Counted from the first letter of the stretch, positions 1 through 6,472 are shown. The stretch: 10,996 nucleotides of DNA from JASJBU01 sp039714735 (GCA_039714735.1 JBDLIT010000135.1:1-10996); one strand, 5' to 3'. Notes: generated from the sequence alone by a model not told the origin. Numbers and translations: made by a program.

Positions 1-168
1 AATCTTCCCACAGGTGTATATATGGATATCAACGATCACTATGAGATTGAGAATCCAAATGAGCCAATAAATTGTCATGAAATAATTCAACTAGTGACTA
101 ACAATTTTGAGGCTTCTATAAAGAGATCTGAGTGGATTATTGATCAAGTAATGGCAATTGTTAAATGA
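1..168 (+). CDS. 3' end of an unrecognised protein (partial)
   Basis: The frame is open from the first base and ends with TGA at 166-168, giving the last 55 residues of a protein whose start lies outside the window. The fragment is rich in Asn, Asp, Glu and Ile (for example GVYMDINDHYEIENPNEP), followed by a probably helical tail ending in DQVMAIVK. I do not recognise the family. The next gene begins 15 bases after the stop, so it probably belongs to the same transcript as the two following genes. It shares their AT-rich codon use (AAT, ATT, GAT, TTT), which is unlike the genes after 3100. Coding status is supported by the continuous frame and the tight spacing. Function is unknown. Confidence 0.6.
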   Translation, partial: NLPTGVYMDINDHYEIENPNEPINCHEIIQLVTNNFEASIKRSEWIIDQVMAIVK

Positions 169-183
169 TGGTGGATGGATGTC

Positions 184-750
184 ATGAGCGATACGGCTAG
201 TCAGTTATATTCTCCAGAAGACACAAGTTCTCGGCCTTTGGATCGAAGTCAGCTTATCAAGCAATATCTCGAGGAAAGAGATATTCGTAGAGAGGTAGAA
301 AAAAGATTTAGAGAAAGCCAGGATATGAATCCTTCCTTTGAAGTCGTAACGTCTAAGCAAGTATCTAATAGGGATATACTTACACCAAACTTTAATATTG
401 CTCCCGAAAAGAAACGAGCGGTATTTCAGGTCTTACAAGAGTGGGAAGGCCATGTAATAGAAGTTTGTGATGATCATTTTTCTGCAGAATTAGTCGATAT
501 TACGGCTGATGAAAGTGTGGCTATGGAAGAAGCAGATTTCTCTATTGATGAGGTTTCTGGTTCAGATACTCCCTTAGTTAAACCGGGTGGTGTTTTTCGC
601 TGGTCGATCGGGTATCTTAGAAGCCCAGGAGGCACAAAGAAACGTGTCTCACAGATAGTATTTCGGCGGCTGCCTCTGTGGACTAAAAAAGATTTACAAC
701 AAGCTGAATCGCTTGCCGTTAAAATTTCAGGCTCGATTAACTGGGAATGA
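184..750 (+). CDS. Hypothetical protein, middle gene of an AT-rich mini-operon with an MBL-fold hydrolase
   Basis: This is a protein of 188 residues from ATG 184, or 191 from ATG 175. ATG 184 is preferred because a GGTGG at 170-174 then lies 9 bases upstream, whereas it would touch ATG 175. The N-terminal part (about residues 15-45) is highly charged and probably helical (QLIKQYLEERDIRREVEKRF). From about residue 70 a compact, probably beta-rich domain follows, with the stretches FQVLQEWEGHVIEV, PGGVFRWSIGYLRSPGGTKK and RVSQIVFRRLPLW. There is no signal peptide, membrane segment or recognisable catalytic motif. The stop overlaps the ATG of the next gene (ATGA), which suggests translational coupling and a joint function with the MBL-fold protein, perhaps as an adaptor or specificity subunit. 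That role is inference only. Codon use is AT-rich, which points to acquisition by transfer. Confidence 0.8.
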   Translation: MSDTASQLYSPEDTSSRPLDRSQLIKQYLEERDIRREVEKRFRESQDMNPSFEVVTSKQVSNRDILTPNFNIAPEKKRAVFQVLQEWEGHVIEVCDDHFSAELVDITADESVAMEEADFSIDEVSGSDTPLVKPGGVFRWSIGYLRSPGGTKKRVSQIVFRRLPLWTKKDLQQAESLAVKISGSINWE

Positions 751-1856
751 CTGACATAGAAGCTCCATCTTCTACTGAACTTGAAGTTTCGTTATTCGGT
801 CCAGGATTTGGTGAGTCTATCTTAATACATTTGGGCGCGAATTCATGGATCATAGTGGATTCTTGCATAACTGGCACATCTGATTTGCCTGCTCCAATTG
901 CTTACCTACGTTCAATTGGGGTTGATCCATCCTCTTCTGTAAAGGTTATTGTTGCCACACATTGGCATGATGACCACATTCGCGGGCTCTCTACGATAGT
1001 TGATCATTGCCATGAGGCTGAATTTTGTTGTTCCATGGCGTTATCTCGCCAAGAATTCATAAGTAATGCAACTAAATTTGAGGTGAATAACACTATAGTT
1101 GGCGGGAGTGGTGCAAGAGAAATTGTCAAGGTATTGAATTCATTGAATGGAAAATCACCAAAAAGAGCTATTGCTGGGATGTTATTGAAGAGTTTTCCAG
1201 GGTCTGATTTGGGGCATAATTGTAATGCAGAATTATGGGCGTTATCTCCATCTGACAAACAGATTGATCAATTTCTCTCTGATATTGGTTCTTTATCCCC
1301 AAGTGTTAAGCAGACGAGATTTCGTCTTTCGTCAGAGAAGCAAAACAATGGTTCACTGGTTTTGTGGTTGAATGTAGGTGATATTAAAATTCTTTTGGGT
1401 GGTGATTTGGAGGAAACTACTGATCAAGATACGGGTTGGACGGTCGTGCTATCATCTGAAGGTAGAGAGGGAAATAGAGCAAATATCTTTAAAATACCAC
1501 ATCATGGATCGATAACCGGATATTCTTCAGATGTTTGGGAGCATATGGTATGTGAATCACCTATCGCGATCTTAACTCCATTCAATAGAGGCAGTAAGAA
1601 ACTTCCTGATAAGGATGATGCTAAACGAATTCTTTGTCATACTGATGATGCATTTTCAACTTCCAATCATTCAAATAAAAGGAATAAACCTCGGGATAAG
1701 ATAGTTGATAAAATGATCAAAGAAACAGTTGGAAAAATAAGACCAGTACAGGTTTCTTCTGGAAGAATAACAATTAGAAGAAATTTAGATGGTGATGGAA
1801 AGTATAACGTGTATTTGAATAACGGCGCATGTCACTTATCTGAACTTGCTTCGTGA
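747..1856 (+). CDS. MBL-fold metallohydrolase, ComEC/Rec2-like
   Basis: This 369-residue protein has the metallo-beta-lactamase fold signature. The first strands (SLFGPGFGESILIHLG, then WIIVDSC) match the start of ComEC/Rec2-type hydrolase domains. The zinc motif HxHxDH is H72-W-H74-D-D76-H77. LLGGDLEE carries the metal-bridging Asp220, and IPHHGS carries His252/His253. These are the residues expected of an active di-zinc hydrolase. No membrane segments are seen, so this is a stand-alone cytoplasmic hydrolase and not the ComEC DNA-uptake channel. Substrates of such proteins include phosphodiesters and nucleic acids, but the substrate here cannot be read from sequence. A long insert (about residues 95-200) lies between the HxHxDH and GGD motifs. 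The ATG overlaps the preceding stop by four bases, so it is probably co-translated. Stand-alone MBL proteins also occur in anti-phage systems; a defence role here is plausible but unproven. Confidence 0.9.
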   Translation: MTDIEAPSSTELEVSLFGPGFGESILIHLGANSWIIVDSCITGTSDLPAPIAYLRSIGVDPSSSVKVIVATHWHDDHIRGLSTIVDHCHEAEFCCSMALSRQEFISNATKFEVNNTIVGGSGAREIVKVLNSLNGKSPKRAIAGMLLKSFPGSDLGHNCNAELWALSPSDKQIDQFLSDIGSLSPSVKQTRFRLSSEKQNNGSLVLWLNVGDIKILLGGDLEETTDQDTGWTVVLSSEGREGNRANIFKIPHHGSITGYSSDVWEHMVCESPIAILTPFNRGSKKLPDKDDAKRILCHTDDAFSTSNHSNKRNKPRDKIVDKMIKETVGKIRPVQVSSGRITIRRNLDGDGKYNVYLNNGACHLSELAS

Positions 1857-2249
1857 TATATTTTCTGTTGCCATAACCATAACCAAGGCACAAACCAAGG
1901 GGCCAGACTCGATTGATATACAAACCATATTGCTGCATAGGTCCGCTATATTGGATCTACAGTAGCCTACTACTACCCAAATCAGAATGACCCTTATCAG
2001 TTTTCAGATGCGCCGTGAAGCCATTTGAGGGAGTGCTGCCTAACCAGCGCTGAGTTTGCGATGATGTGGTGAAATGGTACGGATGTGGAGCGGCCGGAGC
2101 ATACTCGATTGTAGTGACAAGCGAGGTCGAAAGGGGCCGCTTGGTTGTCCCGTTTTGCATCTTGATGCGTCACGGCACTTTGGATGATCGACTTGTCGAA
2201 AGCAAAATCAGACCAATTATTGACCCAGTACGGATAGCCGAGTTTGCCT
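1857..2249 (+). other. Gene-poor junction, no credible gene
   Basis: This is about 390 bases between the MBL gene and the convergent small membrane-protein gene. Composition rises from AT-rich to intermediate across it. Three overlapping frames are open for 200-280 bases (two on -, one on + starting with GTG at 2066), but none has a convincing ribosome binding site or recognisable product. The short direct repeat CCATAA/CCATAA and a repeated AACCAAGG lie near 1870-1900. A 9-bp inverted repeat (CCAATTATT at 2213-2221, AATAATTGG at 2252-2260) overlaps the end of the - strand gene. No T-run terminator was found after the MBL gene. It may be a decayed element or island edge. Confidence 0.4.
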
Positions 2250-2672
2250 CTAATAATTGGGACCCATGACCACACCATGTTGACTCAACCAGTCTTTATC
2301 GAGTTCCCATCTTATGCTGTTAACTGAATCGGATTGCATGAGGATCTCCTTTGCCCGCTTCTGTATTCTTGCGAGTTCCTGTTGCGCCTGCATCAAATCT
2401 GGGTTGTCCTGGGCGCGGTTAGCCAGGTGTGGATAGAGAATTCCCAATGCCCGGTAAACTGGGAAATCAGTAGAACGGGGAGTGCTCATAACCGGAATGC
2501 CGTTCTGCAGGCGTACGACTCGAAATTGATAGGGATAGTTGACAAGGTCAGATTCCTGCTCAAGAAGATCATTCAAGTCCTGAACCAGAGGATCCTCATA
2601 AAGCGCCCAGGCAAGTACTGCCAGGATAATTACAGCCAGCGTGATCGTGTAGTTGCGGGTAAAACGATCCAT
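2250..2672 (-). CDS. Small membrane-anchored hypothetical protein
   Basis: This 140-residue protein has one N-terminal membrane segment at about residues 9-24 (TITLAVIILAVLAWALY) after a short basic head (DRFTRN). The remainder is a soluble domain with a helical, charged region at about residues 95-115 (QAQQELARIQKRAKEIL). There is no lipobox, so an uncleaved inner-membrane anchor with a periplasmic domain is the simplest reading. A GAGGAA box lies about 7 bases before the ATG on the - strand, which strongly supports this start. Composition resembles the host chromosome and not the AT-rich genes to its left. I do not recognise the family. The gene stands alone, with its own possible promoter upstream. 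The convergent + strand open frame over the same bases (2334-2717) is a shadow. Confidence 0.75.
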   Translation of the reverse strand: MDRFTRNYTITLAVIILAVLAWALYEDPLVQDLNDLLEQESDLVNYPYQFRVVRLQNGIPVMSTPRSTDFPVYRALGILYPHLANRAQDNPDLMQAQQELARIQKRAKEILMQSDSVNSIRWELDKDWLSQHGVVMGPNY

Positions 2673-2706
2673 GGTTTGATTCCTCGGTGGCCCATTGGAT
2701 ATGGAA

Positions 2707-2736
2707 TTTATGCCTAAAAACTGAGGAAAATTGTAA
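2707..2736 (-). promoter_or_regulatory. Possible sigma70 promoter for the small membrane-protein gene
   Basis: Reading the - strand, TTACAA (2731-2736) is separated by 18 bases from CATAAA (2707-2712), about 35 bases before the start codon. Both hexamers are imperfect matches to TTGACA and TATAAT, so this is a moderate prediction. Confidence 0.35.
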
Positions 2737-3007
2737 GGAATTGAGCTGAAAGCTCATTGAAGAATGTCAATCGAGGTCGCCGACTGTAGAAGACAGGAGG
2801 GTTTGGGTAACTATTGCAAGCCTGGTGTAACTCACTTTGATGATGGCTATAGAGTTCGTATGGAAAGTATTTAGCACGATGCGCTAAGGGAAGTAAGGAT
2901 CGTGGAGGAAATTCCCATCCTGCTGGTATTTCTACCCGGCTTCAAATGATATGCGCTTTGAATCCGGCAGTTACTTATCATGAAATTGCTCGGAATGCTC
3001 TCTAAGG
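2737..3007. other. Noncoding stretch upstream of rplU
   Basis: No gene is visible here. It contains a short perfect hairpin, TGAGCT-GAA-AGCTCA (2742-2756), and an imperfect inverted repeat at 2936-2967 that is listed separately. Short open frames exist but lack ribosome binding sites and recognisable products. Confidence 0.5.
2936..2967. repeat. Imperfect inverted repeat upstream of the rplU promoter
   Basis: CCGGCTTCAAA (2936-2946) faces TTTGAATCCGG (2957-2967) across a 10-base spacer. Ten of eleven positions pair, with one C/T mismatch. It lies about 40 bases upstream of the -35 box of rplU. It could be an operator, an end-of-transcript hairpin without a T-run, or chance. Confidence 0.4.
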
Positions 3008-3036
3008 TTGACCTGGTGTTTGCTTCTGAGTAGAAT
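3008..3036 (+). promoter_or_regulatory. Sigma70 promoter of the rplU-rpmA operon
   Basis: TTGACC (3008-3013), a 17-base spacer and TAGAAT (3031-3036) form a near-consensus promoter. It is followed at once by CCCGCC, a GC-rich discriminator of the kind found at stringently controlled ribosomal promoters. Transcription would start near 3043, giving a leader of about 60 bases before rplU. Confidence 0.8.
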
Positions 3037-3102
3037 CCCGCCTCTTTACTCTGCTGCCTTTTCGGTGGCGCGTAATAACAGTTTTTCTTGGGGATCTAGG
3101 TT

Positions 3103-3417
3103 ATGTATGCGGTAGTTCAAACCGGCGGCAAACAGTATCGCGTCTCAGAAGGCGACACCATCAAGGTTGAGAAGCTGGTTGCTGATGAGGGCGCTTCTAT
3201 CGAACTGGATAAGGTTCTGATGGTAGCGGATGGCGAAGACGTCAAGGTCGGCGCTCCGTACGTCGATGGAGGCAAGATTACCGCCACCGTGAAATCACAC
3301 GGCCGCGGTAAGAAGGTCAAGATCATCAAGTTCCGTCGGCGCAAGCATCATATGAAACGGCAGGGTCATCGCCAGTGGTTTACTGAACTGCAGGTGACTG
3401 GCATCAGCGCCGGTTGA
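3103..3417 (+). CDS. rplU: 50S ribosomal protein L21
   Basis: This 104-residue protein has the usual L21 length. It starts with the family's MYAVVQTGGKQYRV and ends with the C-terminal ITGISAG-like tail (VTGISAG). The basic segment GRGKKVKIIKFRRRKHHMKR (about residues 66-85) is the 23S rRNA-binding loop region. L21 is part of the large subunit, where it contacts 23S rRNA and L20. A GGGGA box about 8 bases before the ATG supports the start. It is the first gene of the L21-L27 pair, with a strong promoter 66 bases upstream, and rpmA follows after 12 bases. Nothing unusual was seen. Confidence 0.98.
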   Translation: MYAVVQTGGKQYRVSEGDTIKVEKLVADEGASIELDKVLMVADGEDVKVGAPYVDGGKITATVKSHGRGKKVKIIKFRRRKHHMKRQGHRQWFTELQVTGISAG

Positions 3418-3429
3418 GGAGACAATTAG

Positions 3430-3687
3430 ATGGCACATAAAAAAGCAGGCGGTAGTACACGAAACGGCCGCGATTCAGAATCGAAACGCCTTGGCGTCAA
3501 GATTTACGGTGGACAGGCGATTACAGCAGGCAGCATCATCGTGCGTCAGCGTGGCACCCGCTTCCATCAGGGTGTGAATGTTGGAATTGGCAAGGACCAT
3601 ACCCTGTTCGCCAAGGCTGACGGTACAGTTGTCTTCGAGGTGAAAGGGCCACGTAACCGCAAGTTTGTGAGTGTGGTTAGCGACTAG
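3430..3687 (+). CDS. rpmA: 50S ribosomal protein L27
   Basis: This 85-residue protein starts with MAHKKAGGSTRNGRDSESKR, the classic L27 N-terminus. In other bacteria this flexible tail reaches the peptidyl-transferase centre and helps position tRNA. The motif GSIIVRQRGTRFHQG follows. No N-terminal extension of the Firmicutes type, which needs proteolytic removal, is present. A GAGGAGA box lies just upstream of the ATG. The gene is 12 bases after rplU in the same operon and is followed by a rho-independent terminator. Confidence 0.98.
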   Translation: MAHKKAGGSTRNGRDSESKRLGVKIYGGQAITAGSIIVRQRGTRFHQGVNVGIGKDHTLFAKADGTVVFEVKGPRNRKFVSVVSD

Positions 3688-3710
3688 GCTGACACAGTGT
3701 AATAACTTCA

Positions 3711-3738
3711 AAGGCCTCGTCATCAGACGGGGCTTTTT
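3711..3738 (+). terminator. Rho-independent terminator after rpmA
   Basis: The stem GCCTCGTC (3714-3721) pairs with GACGGGGC (3726-3733), including one G-U pair, across the loop ATCA. A run of five T follows (3734-3738). Flanking A bases can pair with the T-run. It sits only 13 bases before the obgE start, so obgE-proB transcription must read through it or use an internal promoter. Confidence 0.85.
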
Positions 3739-3751
3739 ACGTTTGGGACTT

Positions 3752-4834
3752 ATGAAATTTATCGATGAAGCCACAATCAGGGTAGAGGCCGGTGACGGCG
3801 GCAATGGCTGCGCCAGCTTTCGCAGGGAGAAGTATATTCCCCGCGGCGGTCCGGATGGCGGTGACGGCGGTCATGGCGGCAGTGTCTATCTAATCGCGGA
3901 TAGTGGTCTGAATACCCTGGTGGATTTTCGCACGCAACGAACGCACCGGGCGGAGCGGGGCCAGAATGGCATGGGTCGCGAGCGCACCGGGCGGAAAGGA
4001 CAGGATATCCATGTCCGAGTGCCTGTCGGCACCCGGATAAAAAATGAGGAGACCGACGAACTGATCGGTGAGTTGCTGGAGCACGGGCAGGAGCTGCTGG
4101 TTGCCCGGGGAGGCGAGCGCGGGATTGGCAATGTGCACTTCAAAAGCAGTACCAACCGGGCCCCCAGACAGTTTACTCAAGGTACAGAGGGAGAGCGCCG
4201 TCATCTCCAGTTGGAGCTGATTCTGCTGGCCGATGTCGGGTTGCTGGGGATGCCGAATGCGGGCAAGTCCAGTCTGATTCGCAAGGTTTCCAGTGCGCGC
4301 CCGAAAGTGGCTGATTATCCCTTTACCACTCTCTACCCCAATTTGGGGGTGGTCAGTCTGGGCAGAGATCAGAGTTTTGTGGTGGCCGATATTCCCGGGG
4401 TTATCGAGGGAGCGGCAGAGGGCGCCGGTCTGGGACTGCAGTTTCTCAAGCATCTTTCCCGTACCCGCTTACTGCTCCATCTGGTCGATGTGGCGCCGCT
4501 GGATGAACGGGCATCCCTGGTGGACGAGGTCAGGCGCATCGAAAACGAGCTTTCTAACTACTCAGCTGAGCTGGCTGAGCGTGAGCGCTGGTTGGTCTTG
4601 AACAAAATGGACCTGCTGATGGAAGATGAACTTCAGGAGCGTCGTGATGAATTGGTCAAACAGATGGGTTGGAGCGGCCCGGTGTTCTCTGTGTCGGCGG
4701 TGACGGGTGAGGGTATTGATCAACTGACATCTGCCTTGATGAAGCGGCTTGAGGCGTTGTGGCGATCTGAACGGGCAGCCCCCGACGGCACCGAAGAGCC
4801 GGTGGATGAGCCATGGGATCCCCTGAAGTCATGA
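3752..4834 (+). CDS. obgE: Obg-family GTPase ObgE/CgtA
   Basis: Obg GTPases bind the 50S subunit, act in its late assembly and link ribosome maturation to (p)ppGpp and cell-cycle signals. This 360-residue protein has the glycine-rich Obg fold at about residues 1-158 (for example GGPDGGDGGHGGSV). The G domain shows G1 GMPNAGKSS (about 166-174), the G2/switch region YPFTTLYPNLG, G3 DIPGVIEG (about 213), G4 NKMD (about 283) and G5 SAVTG (about 314). A short acidic C-terminal tail ends the protein. The start MKFIDEATIRVEAGDGG matches the family; the frame is open further upstream, but that would run through the terminator. The ribosome binding site is weak (GGGA, 3 bases away). It follows rplU-rpmA, as in many Proteobacteria, and proB follows after 13 bases. 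Confidence 0.97.
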   Translation: MKFIDEATIRVEAGDGGNGCASFRREKYIPRGGPDGGDGGHGGSVYLIADSGLNTLVDFRTQRTHRAERGQNGMGRERTGRKGQDIHVRVPVGTRIKNEETDELIGELLEHGQELLVARGGERGIGNVHFKSSTNRAPRQFTQGTEGERRHLQLELILLADVGLLGMPNAGKSSLIRKVSSARPKVADYPFTTLYPNLGVVSLGRDQSFVVADIPGVIEGAAEGAGLGLQFLKHLSRTRLLLHLVDVAPLDERASLVDEVRRIENELSNYSAELAERERWLVLNKMDLLMEDELQERRDELVKQMGWSGPVFSVSAVTGEGIDQLTSALMKRLEALWRSERAAPDGTEEPVDEPWDPLKS

Positions 4835-4847
4835 ACCTAGAGTCAAC

Positions 4848-5972
4848 ATGATTTCCAGGCAAACGATACGCAATGCCCGGCGCTGGGTCATTAAGATTGG
4901 TAGCGCCCTGTTGACCTCGAATGGGAAGGGGCTCTCCCGGGAAGCCCTGTCACCCTGGGTGGAGCAGATGGCGGCTCTGCGTAAAGCGGGTCACGAGGTG
5001 GTGCTGGTTTCCTCAGGTGCGGTGGCAGAGGGCATGAGCCGTATGGGCTGGGATCGCCGCCCGCACAATCTGAATGATCTGCAAGCCGCTGCTGCAATCG
5101 GGCAGATGGGGTTGATACATGCTTACGAGGCCTGTTTTCAGAAACACGGCCTGCATACGGCACAGATCCTTCTGACTCGTGACGATCTGGCCGACCGTTC
5201 CCGCTACCTTAATGCCCGTAGTACGTTGCGCACGCTACTCTCACTGGGGGTGGTGCCGGTGGTAAACGAGAACGATACGGTGGCTACCGAAGAGCTGCGT
5301 TTCGGGGACAATGACACCCTGGCAGCGTTGGTTTCGAATCTCATCGAGGCTGACCTGCTGGTGCTGCTGACCGACCAGGACGGGCTGTTCGACGCAGATC
5401 CCCGCTTCAATGCCAAGGCTGAACTCATTCAGGAAACCCGGGTGGATAATCCGCAGCTCGATGCGGTGGCGGGGGGCAGCGCCAGTGGCCTGGGATTGGG
5501 GGGCATGGTGACCAAGGTGCGGGCTGCGCGGCTGGCGGCCCGTTCAGGTACAGGTACGGTGATTGCCTCAGGCAAGCGCGGTAACGTATTGGACAGTATC
5601 AGTCTGGGCGAAGGGATCGGTACCCTGCTGGTGCCGGTGCAGGAGACTCAGGCGGCCAGGAAGCGCTGGCTGGCCGGGCAGTTGCAGGTCAGAGGCAGTC
5701 TGACCCTGGACGATGGAGCGGTGCGTGTGCTGCGCGAGAAAGGCAGTAGCCTGCTGGCGGTCGGCGTGGTGGACATAAGCGGTGAATTCACCCGTGGTGA
5801 AGCTGTGGTCTGTCTGGATACCTCAGGTTGTGAAGTGGCCAGGGGGCTGGCTAACTATGGTGCGCAGGAAACCCGGCGGATTCTGGGTCAGCCCAGCAGC
5901 CGGATCGAACCCATTTTGGGATATGTGGACGAGCAGGAGCTGATTCATCGAGATAACCTGGTGCTACTCTGA
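4848..5972 (+). CDS. proB: Glutamate 5-kinase with C-terminal PUA domain
   Basis: ProB phosphorylates L-glutamate with ATP to glutamyl 5-phosphate, the first and feedback-inhibited step of proline synthesis, in the cytoplasm. The 374-residue length fits the two-domain form (367 in E. coli). The amino-acid kinase domain (about residues 8-255) shows VIKIGSALLTS, VLVSSGAVAEGM, VVNENDTV, FGDNDTLAALVSN, LLTDQDGLFDADPR and GLGGMVTKVRAARLA. The PUA domain (about 280-355) includes ERGSSLL-like EKGSSLLAVGV, the RGEAV stretch and the terminal ILGYVDEQELIHRDNLV. It starts 13 bases after obgE and is probably co-transcribed. Its own ribosome binding site is weak. proA is not in the window. A strong terminator follows at once. 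Confidence 0.97.
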   Translation: MISRQTIRNARRWVIKIGSALLTSNGKGLSREALSPWVEQMAALRKAGHEVVLVSSGAVAEGMSRMGWDRRPHNLNDLQAAAAIGQMGLIHAYEACFQKHGLHTAQILLTRDDLADRSRYLNARSTLRTLLSLGVVPVVNENDTVATEELRFGDNDTLAALVSNLIEADLLVLLTDQDGLFDADPRFNAKAELIQETRVDNPQLDAVAGGSASGLGLGGMVTKVRAARLAARSGTGTVIASGKRGNVLDSISLGEGIGTLLVPVQETQAARKRWLAGQLQVRGSLTLDDGAVRVLREKGSSLLAVGVVDISGEFTRGEAVVCLDTSGCEVARGLANYGAQETRRILGQPSSRIEPILGYVDEQELIHRDNLVLL

Positions 5973-5976
5973 ACAC

Positions 5977-6004
5977 AAAAAAACCGGCAACTGCCGGTTT
6001 TTTT
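5977..6004. terminator. Bidirectional terminator between proB and rpsT
   Basis: This is a perfect 12-bp stem. Seven A then CCGGC (5977-5988) face GCCGG then seven T (5993-6004) across the loop AACT. The A-run on one side becomes a T-run on the other strand, so it can end both proB (+) and the convergent rpsT (-). It begins 4 bases after the proB stop. Confidence 0.93.
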
Positions 6005-6023
6005 CAGAGATTGTGTCAAACGC

Positions 6024-6284
6024 TCACATCGCTTTGATCTGGGCATTCAGACGGCTTTTATGGCGTGCGGCCTTGTTCTTGTGGAGCATGCCCTGATTGA
6101 CGGACCGGTCGATCACTGGCACAGCCTCTTTATAAGCCTCAGTCGCTGCCTCTTTGTTGCCTTCGGCAATCGCGTTGACAACTTTTTTGACATGGGTGCG
6201 CGTGTGGCTACGCTGCCCCTGATTATGCAGATGTCGGACGTCTGCTTGGCGGGCGCGCTTGCGAGCTTGTGCTGAGTTTGCCAA
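6024..6284 (-). CDS. rpsT: 30S ribosomal protein S20, TTG start
   Basis: S20 is a primary 16S rRNA-binding protein of the small subunit. The 86-residue length matches the family. The sequence opens with ANSAQARKRARQ, is all-helical and very basic, and contains SHTRTHVKKV, PVIDRSVNQGMLHKNKAARH and the ending KSRLNAQIKA. The initiation codon is TTG (bases 6282-6284 read on the - strand), with AGGAG (6291-6295) 6 bases upstream. This assignment is firm because the family N-terminus begins exactly there. E. coli rpsT also starts with UUG and S20 represses its own translation, so similar autoregulation is likely here (inference). It has its own strong promoter and shares a terminator with proB. 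Confidence 0.97.
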   Translation of the reverse strand: MANSAQARKRARQADVRHLHNQGQRSHTRTHVKKVVNAIAEGNKEAATEAYKEAVPVIDRSVNQGMLHKNKAARHKSRLNAQIKAM

Positions 6285-6290
6285 CGTATT

Positions 6291-6295
6291 CTCCT
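6291..6295 (-). promoter_or_regulatory. Ribosome binding site fixing the TTG start of rpsT
   Basis: AGGAG on the - strand lies 6 bases from the TTG. No in-frame ATG lies at the family N-terminus, so this site decides the start. Confidence 0.85.
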
Positions 6296-6326
6296 AGCAA
6301 TGATCGAGCTTGAATAAAGGGGGCGA

Positions 6327-6355
6327 ATTTTGCCTAAGAATGCCCGGCCTGTCAA
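6327..6355 (-). promoter_or_regulatory. Sigma70 promoter of rpsT
   Basis: On the - strand a consensus TTGACA (6350-6355) is followed by a 17-base spacer and CAAAAT (6327-6332). A GC-rich discriminator (TCGCCCCC) follows, as expected of a stringently controlled ribosomal-protein promoter. Transcription would start about 35 bases before the TTG codon. Confidence 0.82.
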
Positions 6356-6408
6356 CTCTTAGACTGGTCCTATCGTTGTTGGTGGCAGTGGCGGAGGGTA
6401 AGGAATCA

Positions 6409-6439
6409 TTCCCATACATCGGGCGGTTCAACCTATAAT
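6409..6439 (+). promoter_or_regulatory. Probable murJ promoter with a consensus -10 box
   Basis: A perfect TATAAT lies at 6434-6439. The -35 region is poor: the best candidate is TTCCCA (6409-6414) with a 19-base spacer. Transcription would start near 6446, leaving a leader of about 27 bases before the proposed CTG start of murJ and ruling out starts further upstream. Confidence 0.5.
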
Positions 6440-6460
6440 GGACAGAAAATAGCATCAGAC

Positions 6461-6465
6461 AAGGA
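6461..6465 (+). promoter_or_regulatory. Ribosome binding site supporting a CTG start of murJ
   Basis: AAGGA lies 7 bases before CTG 6473. The in-frame GTG at 6503 is preceded only by pyrimidine- and A-rich sequence with no such box. Confidence 0.5.
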
Positions 6466-6472
6466 CAAAGCG

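Noticed and set aside
747..1856. Assignment of the MBL protein as the competence protein ComEC
   Set aside because: Only the hydrolase domain is present. There are no membrane helices or competence domain.
1997..2278. 93-residue - strand open frame next to the MBL gene
   Set aside because: It overlaps two other open frames and the end of the better-supported membrane-protein gene. It has no convincing ribosome binding site and no recognisable domain.
2334..2717. 127-residue + strand open frame
   Set aside because: It is antisense to the - strand gene at 2250-2672, which has a clear GAGGAA box and a sensible membrane protein.
3671..3751. N-terminal extension of obgE from ATG 3671
   Set aside because: The extra 27 residues would be encoded across the end of rpmA and the terminator hairpin. 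The Obg family starts at MKFIDEA.
3890..4453. 187-residue - strand open frame inside obgE
   Set aside because: It is a shadow of the GC-rich obgE gene, with no ribosome binding site and low-complexity content.
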